From Acidovorax soli (GTDB lineage: Bacteria > Pseudomonadota > Gammaproteobacteria > Burkholderiales > Burkholderiaceae_C), in the NCBI RefSeq assembly GCF_014207955.1, contig NZ_JACHLK010000007.1:62001-126000 (forward strand): a DNA stretch of 64,000 nucleotides, in the 5' to 3' direction. The first letter of the stretch is position 1, and each line of letters starts with the position of its first letter. Position numbers and translations under genes: made by a program. This document shows positions 25,516-34,410 of this stretch, piece after piece. A model generated the notes under the pieces. That model was not told where the DNA came from and did no database searches. It saw nothing but the letters and a program-made list of their open reading frames with translations.

Positions 25516-26184
25516 ATGGGACGCTGGATCAAGGCCAACAAGGGATTTCTCGTGCTGCTGATGTGCTTCGGCCTGTTCCGCACGGCCGTGGCGGACTGGA
25601 ACCCCATTCCCTCGGGTTCCATGCGGCCCAACCTGGTCGAAGGCGACGTGGTGTTCGTCAACCGCCTGGCCTACAACGTGAAGATTCCGCTGACCGACGT
25701 GGTGCTGGCCGAGCTGGCGCAGCCACGGCGTGGCGACGTGGTGACTTTCTCGTCGCCGTTGGATGGCACGCGCCTCATCAAGCGCCTGGTGGCGGTGCCC
25801 GGCGATACGGTGGAGATGCGCGACGAAGTGCTCATCATCAATGGTGAAGCCGCCCACTATGGCGCGCCCGAGGCGCTGCAGGAGGCCGTGGCAGACCTGG
25901 GGCAGACCGTCGGGGCCACGCGCCTGACGGAGCAGGTGCAGGGCCACGAACGCCGCGTGCAATGGCTGCACGGCGTGACGGCACGCAGCAGCTTTGCCCC
26001 CATCACGGTGCCCGAGGGGGAATACCTGGTGCTGGGCGACAACCGCGACAACAGTGCCGATTCGCGCTACATCGGCCTGGTGCCGCGCCACCTGCTGATC
26101 GGGCGTGCGCTGGGCGTGCTGGTCTCGGCCGACACCGGCCGCTACTTCCTGCCGCGCTTCGAGCGCTTCGGCAAGGCGCTCTGA
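25516..26184 (+). CDS. lepB: signal peptidase I
   Basis: 222 residues. One N-terminal helix (FLVLLMCFGLFRTAVADW) anchors a periplasmic S26 catalytic domain. The nucleophile is Ser35 in IPSGSMRP, the general base is Lys89 in GTRLIKRLVAVPGD, and the closing motif GDNRDNSADSRYIG is intact. A good GGAGGAG lies before the ATG at 25516. It is shorter than the usual lepB product and is not next to lepA or rnc, so it may be a second signal peptidase rather than the main one. Confidence 0.85.
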   Translation: MGRWIKANKGFLVLLMCFGLFRTAVADWNPIPSGSMRPNLVEGDVVFVNRLAYNVKIPLTDVVLAELAQPRRGDVVTFSSPLDGTRLIKRLVAVPGDTVEMRDEVLIINGEAAHYGAPEALQEAVADLGQTVGATRLTEQVQGHERRVQWLHGVTARSSFAPITVPEGEYLVLGDNRDNSADSRYIGLVPRHLLIGRALGVLVSADTGRYFLPRFERFGKAL

Positions 26185-26333
26185 CGGCAGGGTGCCACGG
26201 CGGTCCCCGCAAGCCGATCCGGGCATGCCGCCAGATCCCGCCGTGCAAAAAGTCAGGGGCCCATGGCCCTCCCGGTCCCTGGGAAGGGCGGGCTGCACCA
26301 TGATCCGGTCGCTGGATGCGCTGCCTGCCGTCG

Positions 26334-27947
26334 TCAGCCGTTCAGGAGGGGTGTGTGGGCATTTCGCTTTGGCAGGGCCAGAGCCGGCGGACGCCTCCCC
26401 GGCAGCTGGAAGACTGCGACCGTGGCAACCAGTCCGTGGGCCTGGTTGTTCAGGCTGGTGGCGGCTGCAGCCATCTCTTCGACCAGTGCCGCGTTTTGCT
26501 GGGTTGCCTGGTCCATTTGCGTTATGGCCTCGCTGATCTGGTCAACCCCAGTGCTTTGCTCGCTGCTGGCGGCACTGATCTCTCCCATGATGTCGGTGAC
26601 CTGGCGGATGGAGTCGACCACCTGATCCATCGTCTGGCCGGCACGGTCAACCAGTGCGGTTCCGGCTTCGACGCGCTCCACGCTCGCGCCGATCAGGGTC
26701 TTGATCTCGCGTGCCGCCGCTGCAGCGCGGCCCGCGAGGGTGCGCACTTCCGTGGCCACCACGGCGAATCCCCTGCCTTGGTCGCCCGCGCGGGCGGCCT
26801 CCACCGCGGCGTTGAGTGCCAGGATATTGGTCTGAAAGGCGATCGAGTCGATCACGCCAATGATGTCGGCGATCTGCGCGGAGCTTTCGTTGATCCGCTT
26901 CATGGTGTCGACCACCTCGGCCACCACGGCCCCACCCTGGCGTGCGACCGTCGATGCGCAAGACGCCAAGGCGTTGGCCTGGCGGGCGCTGTCGGCGTTG
27001 TGGCGTACGGCAGAGTTCAACTCTTCCATGGAGGCTGCAGTTTCCTCCAGGGCGCTGGCCTGTTCTTCCGTGCGCGAGGAGAGATCCGTGTTGCCCTGGG
27101 CGATCTGCGCCGCGGCACTGGCAACATTTTCGGAACTCTGGTGCACCAGGGCCACCATGGCCACCAGGCTGTCCTGCATGCGTTTGAGTTGCGCCATCAG
27201 GCTGGTGGTGTCACCGTTCCTGAGTGCGATGGGCACCGTCAGATCACCGAGCGCCACACTGCGGGCCAGGTGGACGGCGGTGCTGGGTTCGGCGCCGAGC
27301 TGGCGAATGATGCTGCGCGCGACCACATGCCCGAACACCAGTGTGAATGCCAGGCCCGCGGCAATGGCTCCGACCACGAAAAGCCAGGTCCAGCGGTAGG
27401 ACTCCACGGCGCGATCGTATTCGGCGCGCGCGGTATCGAGCTGCACCTGCACCAGCCCCGCGAGCACATCCTGCAGGGGGTCCAGTGCGGGATACATGCC
27501 TTGGCTGGCGAACGCTGCCAGGGCCGTCCTGTCGCCGCGCTGGAGGTGGCTCTTCAGGAGGGTGACCGCTGCATCGGCGGCAGGCTGCAGTTGCCGAAAC
27601 CGTTCGACCAGGCGGGTCTCCTCTGGAACGAGGCTGGTAGCCAGGTAGGCGTTCCAGTGGTCGCTGATGTCCTGGGTGGCCTTGGCAATGGCGTCGAGTC
27701 CCTGCTGGTCCGTCAAGGCGCCGTCACGGACCTTGTGCGCCGTGTCCACGATGTTGACCGCATAGGCATCGGACACCAGCTTGATCTGCTTGAGCGGAAC
27801 CACCCGATCCTGGTAGACCGTGTCCAGGCCTGCATTGGATCGCTGCATGCCCATCAAGCCAGCGGACCCGATCGCGAGCGTCAGCGCACACAGCACCACC
27901 AGCAGCAGGGACAGGCGGGTGGAGACTTTCATCTGATTGAGGTTCAT
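26334..27947 (-). CDS. methyl-accepting chemotaxis protein
   Basis: 537 residues. TM1 is at about 11-31 and a periplasmic four-helix-bundle sensor follows to about 190. TM2 (WLFVVGAIAAGLAFTLVFGHVV) and a HAMP domain lead to the cytoplasmic signalling domain with the conserved tip IIGVIDSIAFQTNILALNAAV. Methylation-helix repeats and ATSLNNQAHGLVATVAVFQL close the protein. There is no C-terminal CheR pentapeptide. Ligand unknown. Confidence 0.95.
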   Translation of the reverse strand: MNLNQMKVSTRLSLLLVVLCALTLAIGSAGLMGMQRSNAGLDTVYQDRVVPLKQIKLVSDAYAVNIVDTAHKVRDGALTDQQGLDAIAKATQDISDHWNAYLATSLVPEETRLVERFRQLQPAADAAVTLLKSHLQRGDRTALAAFASQGMYPALDPLQDVLAGLVQVQLDTARAEYDRAVESYRWTWLFVVGAIAAGLAFTLVFGHVVARSIIRQLGAEPSTAVHLARSVALGDLTVPIALRNGDTTSLMAQLKRMQDSLVAMVALVHQSSENVASAAAQIAQGNTDLSSRTEEQASALEETAASMEELNSAVRHNADSARQANALASCASTVARQGGAVVAEVVDTMKRINESSAQIADIIGVIDSIAFQTNILALNAAVEAARAGDQGRGFAVVATEVRTLAGRAAAAAREIKTLIGASVERVEAGTALVDRAGQTMDQVVDSIRQVTDIMGEISAASSEQSTGVDQISEAITQMDQATQQNAALVEEMAAAATSLNNQAHGLVATVAVFQLPGRRPPALALPKRNAHTPLLNG

Positions 27948-28250
27948 GGCATCGGCTCGGTTGGTGGACCCATGGGCCTGCCCGGGGTACGGGGCATGCA
28001 ATGACGGCTCGCCTGGAGGTTGGGTGATGGGTGGCCCGCCAACCCAGGAAAAAGTGGGCGTTTTGTATCACTTATGCCCGGTGCTGGCGAAAGGAAAATG
28101 GCAAGCCTGCCGGGTGTGCTGGCGATGTGCCGCAAACCGGCCTTCAAGGCCTTCTTGGCGGCCTGGGGCGGCGTGTTGGACGCCTTCCGCATGGGAGCGC
28201 GCGCAGCGCGGTGGTGCGCGATGCGGTGTCCAGCCTGCACAATCGGGGGC
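27948..28250. other. intergenic region between divergent chemoreceptor and rlmI genes
   Basis: 303 bp. The rlmI frame is open upstream to 28020, but that part has no family match. Immediately before rlmI is CACAAT (28238-28243), 7 nt from the ATG, a possible -10 for a leaderless message. I see no small gene or repeat here. Confidence 0.5.
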
Positions 28251-29486
28251 ATGAAAACCCTTCGCCTTCGCCCTGGCAAGGAGCGCTCGCTCCTGCGCCG
28301 CCACCCCTGGATCTTCGAGTCGGCCATCGCCAAGGGCGGTGGCGACAGCGGCGAGACAGTGCGCGTCGAATCGCACGAGGGCCAGTTCCTGGCCTGGGCT
28401 GCGTTCAGCCCCAGCTCGCGCATCCGCGCCCGGGTGTGGAGCTTCGACGAGGCCCAGCGCATCGATGCGCCCTTCTTCATTGCCGCCTGCGCGCGCGCCA
28501 TCATTGCCCGCGCGCGTTTCGATGTGCAGAGCGATGGCGTGCGTCTGGTGCACGGCGAATCCGACGGCCTGCCCGGCCTGATCGTGGACCGCTACGGAGA
28601 CACCCTGGTCGCGCAGTTCACGAGCGCTGGCACCGAGCGCTGGAAGAATGTGCTGGCCGACGCCCTGCTGCGTGAGACCGGCCTCAGCAAGCTCTATGAG
28701 CGCTCGGACGCCAGCGTGCGCGCGCTCGAGGGGCTGGAGCCTGCCACGGGCTGGCTGCGCGGCGGGCCGGTGGCCGGCGCCGAGGCGCCGCCCGTGGAAC
28801 TGAGCATCCACGAGCACCAGTGGATGCTCACGCTCAATATTGCCGAAGGCCACAAGACCGGCTTCTACCTGGACCAGCGCGACAGCCGCAAGCGCTTTGC
28901 CGAGTACGCCCGCCGCCTGGGCTTCCAGCATGTGCTCAACTGCTTTTGCTACACCGGCGGCTTCAGCGTCGCGGCCCTGGCCGGCATGCGCGCCGCCGAA
29001 GCGGCGGGTGGCCCGGGCGGCGGACGCGTGGTCTCCATCGATTCCTCGGGGCCGGCGCTGGAGCGGGCCCGGGCCCATGTGGCACTCAACGGCTTCGACC
29101 CGAACCGCGCGAGTTTTCTCGATGCGGACGTGAATGCCTCGCTGCGCCAGTTCCTCAAGGAAGGGCAGCGCTTTGACGCCATCATCCTGGACCCGCCCAA
29201 GTTTGCCCCCACGGCCGCCCACGCCGATCGGGCTGCGCGCGCCTACAAGGACATCAACCGCCTGGCGCTGCAGCTGCTCACGCCGGGCGGCGTGCTGTTC
29301 ACCTTCTCGTGCTCGGGCGGCATCAGCGCCGACCTGTTCCACAAGATCGTGGCCTCGGCCGGCGCCGATGCGGGGGTCGATGGCTACATCGTGGAGCGCC
29401 TGGCGGGTGCGCCAGACCACCCCATGACCCTGGATTTCCCCGAGGGCGAGTACCTCAAGGGCCTGGTGGTGATGCGCAAATCTTGA
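28251..29486 (+). CDS. rlmI: 23S rRNA (cytosine-5)-methyltransferase RlmI
   Basis: 411 residues. The N-terminal PUA domain starts LRLRPGKERSLLRRHPWIFE. The central EEHEH-type domain is followed by a class I SAM methyltransferase with FCYTGGFSVAAL (SAM site), ILDPPKFAP and FTFSCSGG. The motif set matches RlmI/RlmK-type enzymes that modify C1962 of 23S rRNA. There are small insertions (WLRGGPVAGAEAPP, AGGPGGGR) relative to E. coli. The start at 28251 is set by the conserved N-terminus. Confidence 0.93.
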   Translation: MKTLRLRPGKERSLLRRHPWIFESAIAKGGGDSGETVRVESHEGQFLAWAAFSPSSRIRARVWSFDEAQRIDAPFFIAACARAIIARARFDVQSDGVRLVHGESDGLPGLIVDRYGDTLVAQFTSAGTERWKNVLADALLRETGLSKLYERSDASVRALEGLEPATGWLRGGPVAGAEAPPVELSIHEHQWMLTLNIAEGHKTGFYLDQRDSRKRFAEYARRLGFQHVLNCFCYTGGFSVAALAGMRAAEAAGGPGGGRVVSIDSSGPALERARAHVALNGFDPNRASFLDADVNASLRQFLKEGQRFDAIILDPPKFAPTAAHADRAARAYKDINRLALQLLTPGGVLFTFSCSGGISADLFHKIVASAGADAGVDGYIVERLAGAPDHPMTLDFPEGEYLKGLVVMRKS

Positions 29487-29705
29487 TGGGGCAGGGCATC
29501 GGGGTAGGAATTAACGCAATCAAATTGCGTCAATGGGGTCATTTTTGCTCATTTTTTTGGAGCATGAAATGATGATTGGAAAAGGAATTTCTTCCAAAAA
29601 GATCGGTATGGGATGCCATCCATTCCTGAGCGGGAACGGATGTTCGCCGCTACACTGTCCGCCGATTCCACTGCGGGCAACCGCCTCCCTTCCTAGGCTT
29701 TTTCC

Positions 29706-30776
29706 ATGTCCCTCATTCCTGCCACCATCCTCACCGGCTTCCTGGGCTCGGGCAAGACCACCTTGCTCAAGCGCCTGCTCAGCGAGGCGCACGGCCAGAA
29801 GATCGCCGTGATCGAAAACGAGTTCGGCGAAGAAAACATCGACAACGACATCCTGGTGACCGAGTCCAAGGAGCAGATCGTGCAGATGAGCAACGGCTGC
29901 ATCTGCTGCACCATCCGCGAAGACCTGCGCGAGACCCTGCAGCTCCTGGCCGCCAAGAAGCGCAAGGGCCTGCTCGACTTTGACCGCATCGTGATCGAGA
30001 CCACGGGCCTGGCCGATCCCGGCCCCGTGGCGCAGACCTTCTTCATGGACGAGGAGATCGCCGAGACCTACCTGATCGACTCCATCGTCACGCTGGTGGA
30101 TGCCAAGCACGCGCCCCAGCAGCTCAATGACCGCCAGGAAGCGCGCCGCCAGGTGGGTTTCGCCGACCAGATCTTCCTGTCCAAGACCGACCTGGTGAGC
30201 GCCGAGGAGACCGATGCGCTGATCCATCGCTTGAAGCACATGAACCCGCGCGCGCCCATCAAGGCAGTGCACTTCGGGGAGGTACCGCTCAAGGAGGTGC
30301 TGGACCTGCGTGGCTTCAACCTCAATGCCAAGCTCGACATCGACCCCGATTTCCTCAAGGACGACGATGGCCACGACCACCATGGGCATGACCACCACGA
30401 CCATGGCCATGAGCACGGCGAGCATTGCGACCATCCCTCGCACCAGCACGGCGGCCATGGCCACCACCATCACCATGACGACGATGTGAAAAGCTTTGTC
30501 TTCCGCTCGGCGCGTCCTTTCGATCCGGCCAAGCTCGAAGACTTCCTGGGGGCCATCGTCAACATCTATGGGCCACGCATGCTGCGTTACAAAGGTGTTC
30601 TCTATATGAAGGGGACCGAACGCAAGGTGATCTTCCAGGGAGTGCACCAGTTGATGGGCAGCGATCTGGGGCCGCAGTGGGCCGAGGGTGAGGAACGCCT
30701 GAGCAAGATGGTCTTCATCGGCATCGACCTGCCCAAGGACATCCTCCTGCAGGGCCTGGAGCAGAGTCTGGGTTGA
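29706..30776 (+). CDS. CobW/YjiA-type G3E GTPase, zinc-linked metallochaperone
   Basis: 356 residues. GTPase motifs are Walker A TGFLGSGKTTLL, the G3E signature VIEN-E-FGEENIDNDIL, and SKTD as the base-recognition motif. The metal motif CICCT is intact. A histidine-rich stretch (about residues 220-260, many HDH repeats) separates it from the C-terminal CobW domain (FRSARPFDPAKLEDFL). Likely delivers or buffers zinc. It lies 349 bp upstream of a DksA-like gene whose protein lacks the zinc ligands, a pairing that recalls zinc-limitation gene sets, although I see no clear Zur box. Confidence 0.92.
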   Translation: MSLIPATILTGFLGSGKTTLLKRLLSEAHGQKIAVIENEFGEENIDNDILVTESKEQIVQMSNGCICCTIREDLRETLQLLAAKKRKGLLDFDRIVIETTGLADPGPVAQTFFMDEEIAETYLIDSIVTLVDAKHAPQQLNDRQEARRQVGFADQIFLSKTDLVSAEETDALIHRLKHMNPRAPIKAVHFGEVPLKEVLDLRGFNLNAKLDIDPDFLKDDDGHDHHGHDHHDHGHEHGEHCDHPSHQHGGHGHHHHHDDDVKSFVFRSARPFDPAKLEDFLGAIVNIYGPRMLRYKGVLYMKGTERKVIFQGVHQLMGSDLGPQWAEGEERLSKMVFIGIDLPKDILLQGLEQSLG

Positions 30777-31125
30777 CGCTCCCCTGAGTCGCTTCGCGCC
30801 ATCCCCCAGAGGGGCACGCCACCGCTGGCCTGGCAAAGCCAGTTCCAGGGTGGTGCTGGCCAGCGGCGCGCCAGTCGCACGGGCGGCGTGCACCGGCCAG
30901 GTCCTGGCAGTGGTTGCGGCCCGGCAATGTCAACAAATATCTGGTGGACTGATTTCTCTCGAAGTTCGGCGAGATGGGTGGCAAGATGTGTCGTATCCGC
31001 AACGTTTTCGTTTGCGCCAGCGCAGGTCGATACAATCGCGCCCCGGTAAAACCCCGGAAGGCTTGCCATCCGCCCTTGGTTGCCAGCGCAGCCTCGGCCC
31101 GCCCGTACAGCGAGGAGACCAGGAA
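30777..31125. other. intergenic region before dksA with a repeat and promoter
   Basis: 349 bp. It begins with a copy of a dispersed repeat (30784-30800 and the hairpin-like sequence after it). Near 31029-31034 is TACAAT, a likely -10 for dksA. The DksA frame is open through the region, but this part has no recognisable protein pattern. Confidence 0.5.
30784..30800 (+). repeat. dispersed intergenic repeat, copy 1
   Basis: CTGAGTCGCTTCGCGCC occurs here just after the cobW-type gene and again, identically, at 55320-55336 after the small gene next to lpxC. In both copies it is followed by a C-run, a hairpin and a G-run with CGCC, and about 80-100 bp further by GCGCCAGT. It looks like a gene-end-associated repeat family. 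Confidence 0.7.
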
Positions 31126-31911
31126 GTGAAAGCCGAAACCAGCAAATCCAAGGTGGCTGCGAAAGCAGCGCCGAGCGCGGTGAAAAGCAAGACTGCTGCG
31201 CCCGTGGCCGTGAAGGCGGCTGCCAAGGTACCTGCCAAGGCTGTTCCCAAGGTGGTTGCCGCTCCGGTTCCTGTAGCCCCCGCCGCCGAGCCGCCGGCGG
31301 GATCCGATGTACCCGTGCGCACGACCCGGCCTTCTTCCCGATTGGCCCAATTGACCGTACCATCCATGGCACAGGCAACGGCTTCCACCGCTGCCAAAGC
31401 CAGCTACCAACAGACCATGCCCACGACCGCGCAAGTGCCCACTTTCACTGCTGCCAAAAAAGACCCCAAGCTGGCCAACAACTGGAAAGCCAAGACGGCC
31501 CAGGAGCTGACCGACGCGGAAGTCCTGGCCATGCCTGACAGCGAATACATGAACGACAAGCAGATGGCGTTCTTTCGCCTGAAGCTGGTCCAGCTCAAGC
31601 AGGACATCCACAACAGTGCCGGCGAAACCACCGAGCACCTGCGTGAAGACACCGTGGTGGTGCCCGATCCTGCCGACCGCGCCACCATCGAGGAAGAGCA
31701 CGCGCTGGAGCTGCGCACGCGCGACCGCGAGCGCAAGCTGCTCAAGAAGATCGAGCAATCCATCGCGCGCATCGATGCGGGCGACTATGGCTACTGTGAC
31801 GAGACCGGCGAACCCATCGGCGTGGGCCGGCTGATTGCCCGTCCCACGGCCACACTGTCGCTCGAAGCACAGCAGCGCCGCGAGCTCAAGCAGAAGATGT
31901 TTGGCGACTGA
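31126..31911 (+). CDS. dksA: DksA/TraR family RNA polymerase-binding protein
   Basis: 261 residues from a GTG preceded at 8 nt by GAGGAG. Residues 1 to about 110 are a Lys/Ala/Pro-rich extension. From about 120 comes the DksA core: a coiled coil with an acidic tip (NSAGETTEHLREDTVVVPDPADRA) and then the globular end YGYCDETGEPIGVGRL ... RPTATLSLEAQQRREL. Only the first of the four zinc cysteines is present (CDET instead of CxxC, and LSLEAQ instead of CxxC), so it cannot form the normal zinc finger. It should mediate ppGpp-dependent control of transcription. Followed by a STAS-like gene and hslV. Confidence 0.92.
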   Translation: MKAETSKSKVAAKAAPSAVKSKTAAPVAVKAAAKVPAKAVPKVVAAPVPVAPAAEPPAGSDVPVRTTRPSSRLAQLTVPSMAQATASTAAKASYQQTMPTTAQVPTFTAAKKDPKLANNWKAKTAQELTDAEVLAMPDSEYMNDKQMAFFRLKLVQLKQDIHNSAGETTEHLREDTVVVPDPADRATIEEEHALELRTRDRERKLLKKIEQSIARIDAGDYGYCDETGEPIGVGRLIARPTATLSLEAQQRRELKQKMFGD

Positions 31912-31964
31912 AGTCTGCCCGGCCTGAACATACCCCTGCGCACGCACCCTCTCTCGCCTATCCC

Positions 31965-33674
31965 ATGAGCAAGGAAGAAACCACGCCCGGCGGCCTGCTG
32001 TCCAAAATGGTGCGGTTTGTGCGCAACCCCACGACCAACTGGACCGAGCTCGACTCGCTCCAGGAGGACCGGGAGAGCCAGTACAGCAAGCAGATGCTCA
32101 AGGAAATGATCGAGCGCAAGCGCCGCAACGATTTCGTGCGGCGCCGAGAGTTCGATCAGCTGCGCAAGCTGCGCCAGCGCGAAGTGCTGCAGGGCCAGCG
32201 CACCGAGGATCCCACGGCGCGCCCCTCGTTCTTCCAGAGCAGCATGGCCTCGCCCGACGAGCGCGCCGTGACGCTCAAGAAGATCGACGAGATCGAAGCG
32301 CAGATGTCGCAGCAGTGGTGGAAGAGCAAGGCCAATGCCGATGCGCCCACCCAGCCCGCCGATTTTCGCGGGGAGGACGAGGCCGCTGCGCGCGCCTTCG
32401 CCCCCACGGCGCCCGTCAGCCTGGCCGCACCCATCGGGCCGGCCCCTGCGGTCAAGCCCCTTTTTGAAGACGACAGCATGGCGATCGGCCAGTTTGGCGG
32501 ATCGGATGCGACCATGCGGGCAGAGCCGCCGCGGGAGGAACTGGCTTCGTTCGATCCGAGTCCGGCGCCAACGCCCGAAACCGCATCCGCACCGGAGGAA
32601 TTCGTGCACGAACCCGATCTTGAAGAAGCCGCCATCCGCTTTGCCAACGGCGATCACGCCGGGGCGGAGTCCGGCTTGCTCGATGTGCTGGCACAGCACC
32701 AGCAGGACGACCCGGCGCAGCAGCTGGAAATCTGGATGACGCTGTTCGACCTGTACCGCGCCACCGGCCAGCACGACCGCTTCGACACCCTGGCCATCGA
32801 CTTTGCCGCGGGCTTCAGCCGCTCCGCCCCCCTGTGGTTCTCCATGCCCGAGCAGCTCGGCCTGGTGCAGGAAGAATCCCCCAAGGCGGGCATGGCCCGC
32901 CGCGATTTCAGCTGGAATGCACCTGCGCGCCTGACGGTCTCGTCCGTAGCGGCCTTGCAGGCCTCCATCGAGCGCTCGGCGTCGCCCTGGACCCTGGCCT
33001 GGACGCGTATCTCGGGCATCGATGATGCGGCCGTGCCCCTGCTGGCCGACCTGTTCACCAAATGGGCCGACCGCACCGGCCAGTTTGTCTTCTCGGGGGT
33101 GGACCGCCTCAACACCTTGATGGAGATCATGACGCAGTCGGGCGACCGGGCGTCGGGCCCCGAGTGGTGGCGCCTGCGCATGGCGGCCTTGCGCATGATG
33201 GGCCGGCCCGACGAATTCGAGCTGGTGGCGCTCGATTACTGCGTGACCTACGAGGTTTCCCCGCCTTCGTGGGTGGCGCCGAAGATGGGCTACTCGGACG
33301 ACACGACCACGTCCAGTGCCCAGGTGGCGGCTCCCGCCGAGCGGGACATGCTTGCGTCGGACTTCGGCTTCGAGGCCTCGGTGCCTGCGGATGCGGTGCC
33401 TGCCGCGTCGCTCAGCGGCCACATCGATGGCGACGCGACCCCCTTGCTGGAACCCTTCCAGGCCATGGTGCGCCCCGGCGTGCCGCTGGTCATTGCCTGC
33501 GACAAGCTGATCCGTGTCGACTTTGCCGCGGCGGGCTCGGTGCTCAACTGGGCCGCCGAGCAGCAAAGCCAGGGCCATGAGGTGCATTTCCAGAACCTGC
33601 AGCGCCTGGTGGCCATTTTCTTCAACGTGATCGGCATCAACGAGCACGCCTGGGTCCTTCCCCGCAAGAACTGA
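31965..33674 (+). CDS. hypothetical protein with C-terminal STAS-like domain
   Basis: 569 residues, not matched to a named gene. The N-terminus is charged and helical (RESQYSKQMLKEMIERKRRN ... RRREFDQLRKLRQREVLQ). The middle is Pro/Ala-rich and acidic. The C-terminal third has two stretches that look like STAS folds (LTVSSVAALQASIERSASPW with TRISGIDDAAVPLLADLFTK, and LIRVDFAAAGSVLNWA with VHFQNLQRLVAIFFNVIGI). No signal peptide. The place between dksA and hslV is typical for this clade. A scaffold or anti-anti-sigma-like role is possible but unproven. Confidence 0.75.
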   Translation: MSKEETTPGGLLSKMVRFVRNPTTNWTELDSLQEDRESQYSKQMLKEMIERKRRNDFVRRREFDQLRKLRQREVLQGQRTEDPTARPSFFQSSMASPDERAVTLKKIDEIEAQMSQQWWKSKANADAPTQPADFRGEDEAAARAFAPTAPVSLAAPIGPAPAVKPLFEDDSMAIGQFGGSDATMRAEPPREELASFDPSPAPTPETASAPEEFVHEPDLEEAAIRFANGDHAGAESGLLDVLAQHQQDDPAQQLEIWMTLFDLYRATGQHDRFDTLAIDFAAGFSRSAPLWFSMPEQLGLVQEESPKAGMARRDFSWNAPARLTVSSVAALQASIERSASPWTLAWTRISGIDDAAVPLLADLFTKWADRTGQFVFSGVDRLNTLMEIMTQSGDRASGPEWWRLRMAALRMMGRPDEFELVALDYCVTYEVSPPSWVAPKMGYSDDTTTSSAQVAAPAERDMLASDFGFEASVPADAVPAASLSGHIDGDATPLLEPFQAMVRPGVPLVIACDKLIRVDFAAAGSVLNWAAEQQSQGHEVHFQNLQRLVAIFFNVIGINEHAWVLPRKN

Positions 33675-33743
33675 CGGCGCTTGCCGGGGCCCGCGGATGC
33701 CTCCGGCTTGAAAGTCCGGCGCAAGCCCCCATCTGCGGCAGCT

Positions 33744-34307
33744 ATGGATTCCTCACAAGACAACCCGGTGTTTCACGGCACCACCATCCTGAGCGTGCGC
33801 CGCCAGACCCCTGCCGGCGTGCAGGTCGCCATTGGCGGTGACGGCCAGGTCACCCTGGGCAACATCGTCGTCAAGGGCTCGGCCCGCAAGGTGCGCAAAC
33901 TGCACCACGGCAAGGTGCTGGCCGGCTTTGCCGGGGCCACGGCCGATGCCTTCACGCTGTTCGAGCGTTTCGAGGCCAAGCTCGACAAGCACCAGGGCCA
34001 CCTGGTACGCGCCGCCATCGAGCTGACCAAGGACTGGCGCACCGACCGGGTGCTGCGCCGCCTGGAGGCCATGCTGGCCGTGGCCGACCTGGAGGCCTCG
34101 CTCATCATCACCGGCAACGGCGACGTGCTCGAACCGGAGCAGGGCATCGTGGCCATCGGCTCGGGTGGGGCCTACGCGCACTCTGCAGCCAAGGCGCTGC
34201 TCAACCACACCGACCTGCCAGCGCAGGAGATCGTCAAGAAATCGCTGGAAATCGCGGGTGAACTGTGCATCTACACGAACATGCACCACACCATCGAAAC
34301 GCTGTGA
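33744..34307 (+). CDS. hslV: ATP-dependent protease subunit HslV (ClpQ)
   Basis: 187 residues. Proteasome-like threonine peptidase of the HslVU complex. The mature N-terminus is Thr13 in [11 protein letters not shown], after a 12-residue propeptide. Further family segments are [28 protein letters not shown] and [16 protein letters not shown]. Followed by hslU after 103 bp. Confidence 0.97.
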   Translation: MDSSQDNPVFHGTTILSVRRQTPAGVQVAIGGDGQVTLGNIVVKGSARKVRKLHHGKVLAGFAGATADAFTLFERFEAKLDKHQGHLVRAAIELTKDWRTDRVLRRLEAMLAVADLEASLIITGNGDVLEPEQGIVAIGSGGAYAHSAAKALLNHTDLPAQEIVKKSLEIAGELCIYTNMHHTIETL

Positions 34308-34410
34308 GCGCCTTGCCCGGTGCCGTGGTGCCGGGCCTTCCCTTCTTCCATGGCGCCGGCGGCCGCGTGCTGCGGCGGCCGGTCCCTCCCTTGCTACCAG
34401 GCGGATCCCC

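Noticed and set aside
28020..28250. N-terminal extension of RlmI
   Set aside because: The frame is open, but the family N-terminus begins at 28251 and the extra part has no conserved pattern.
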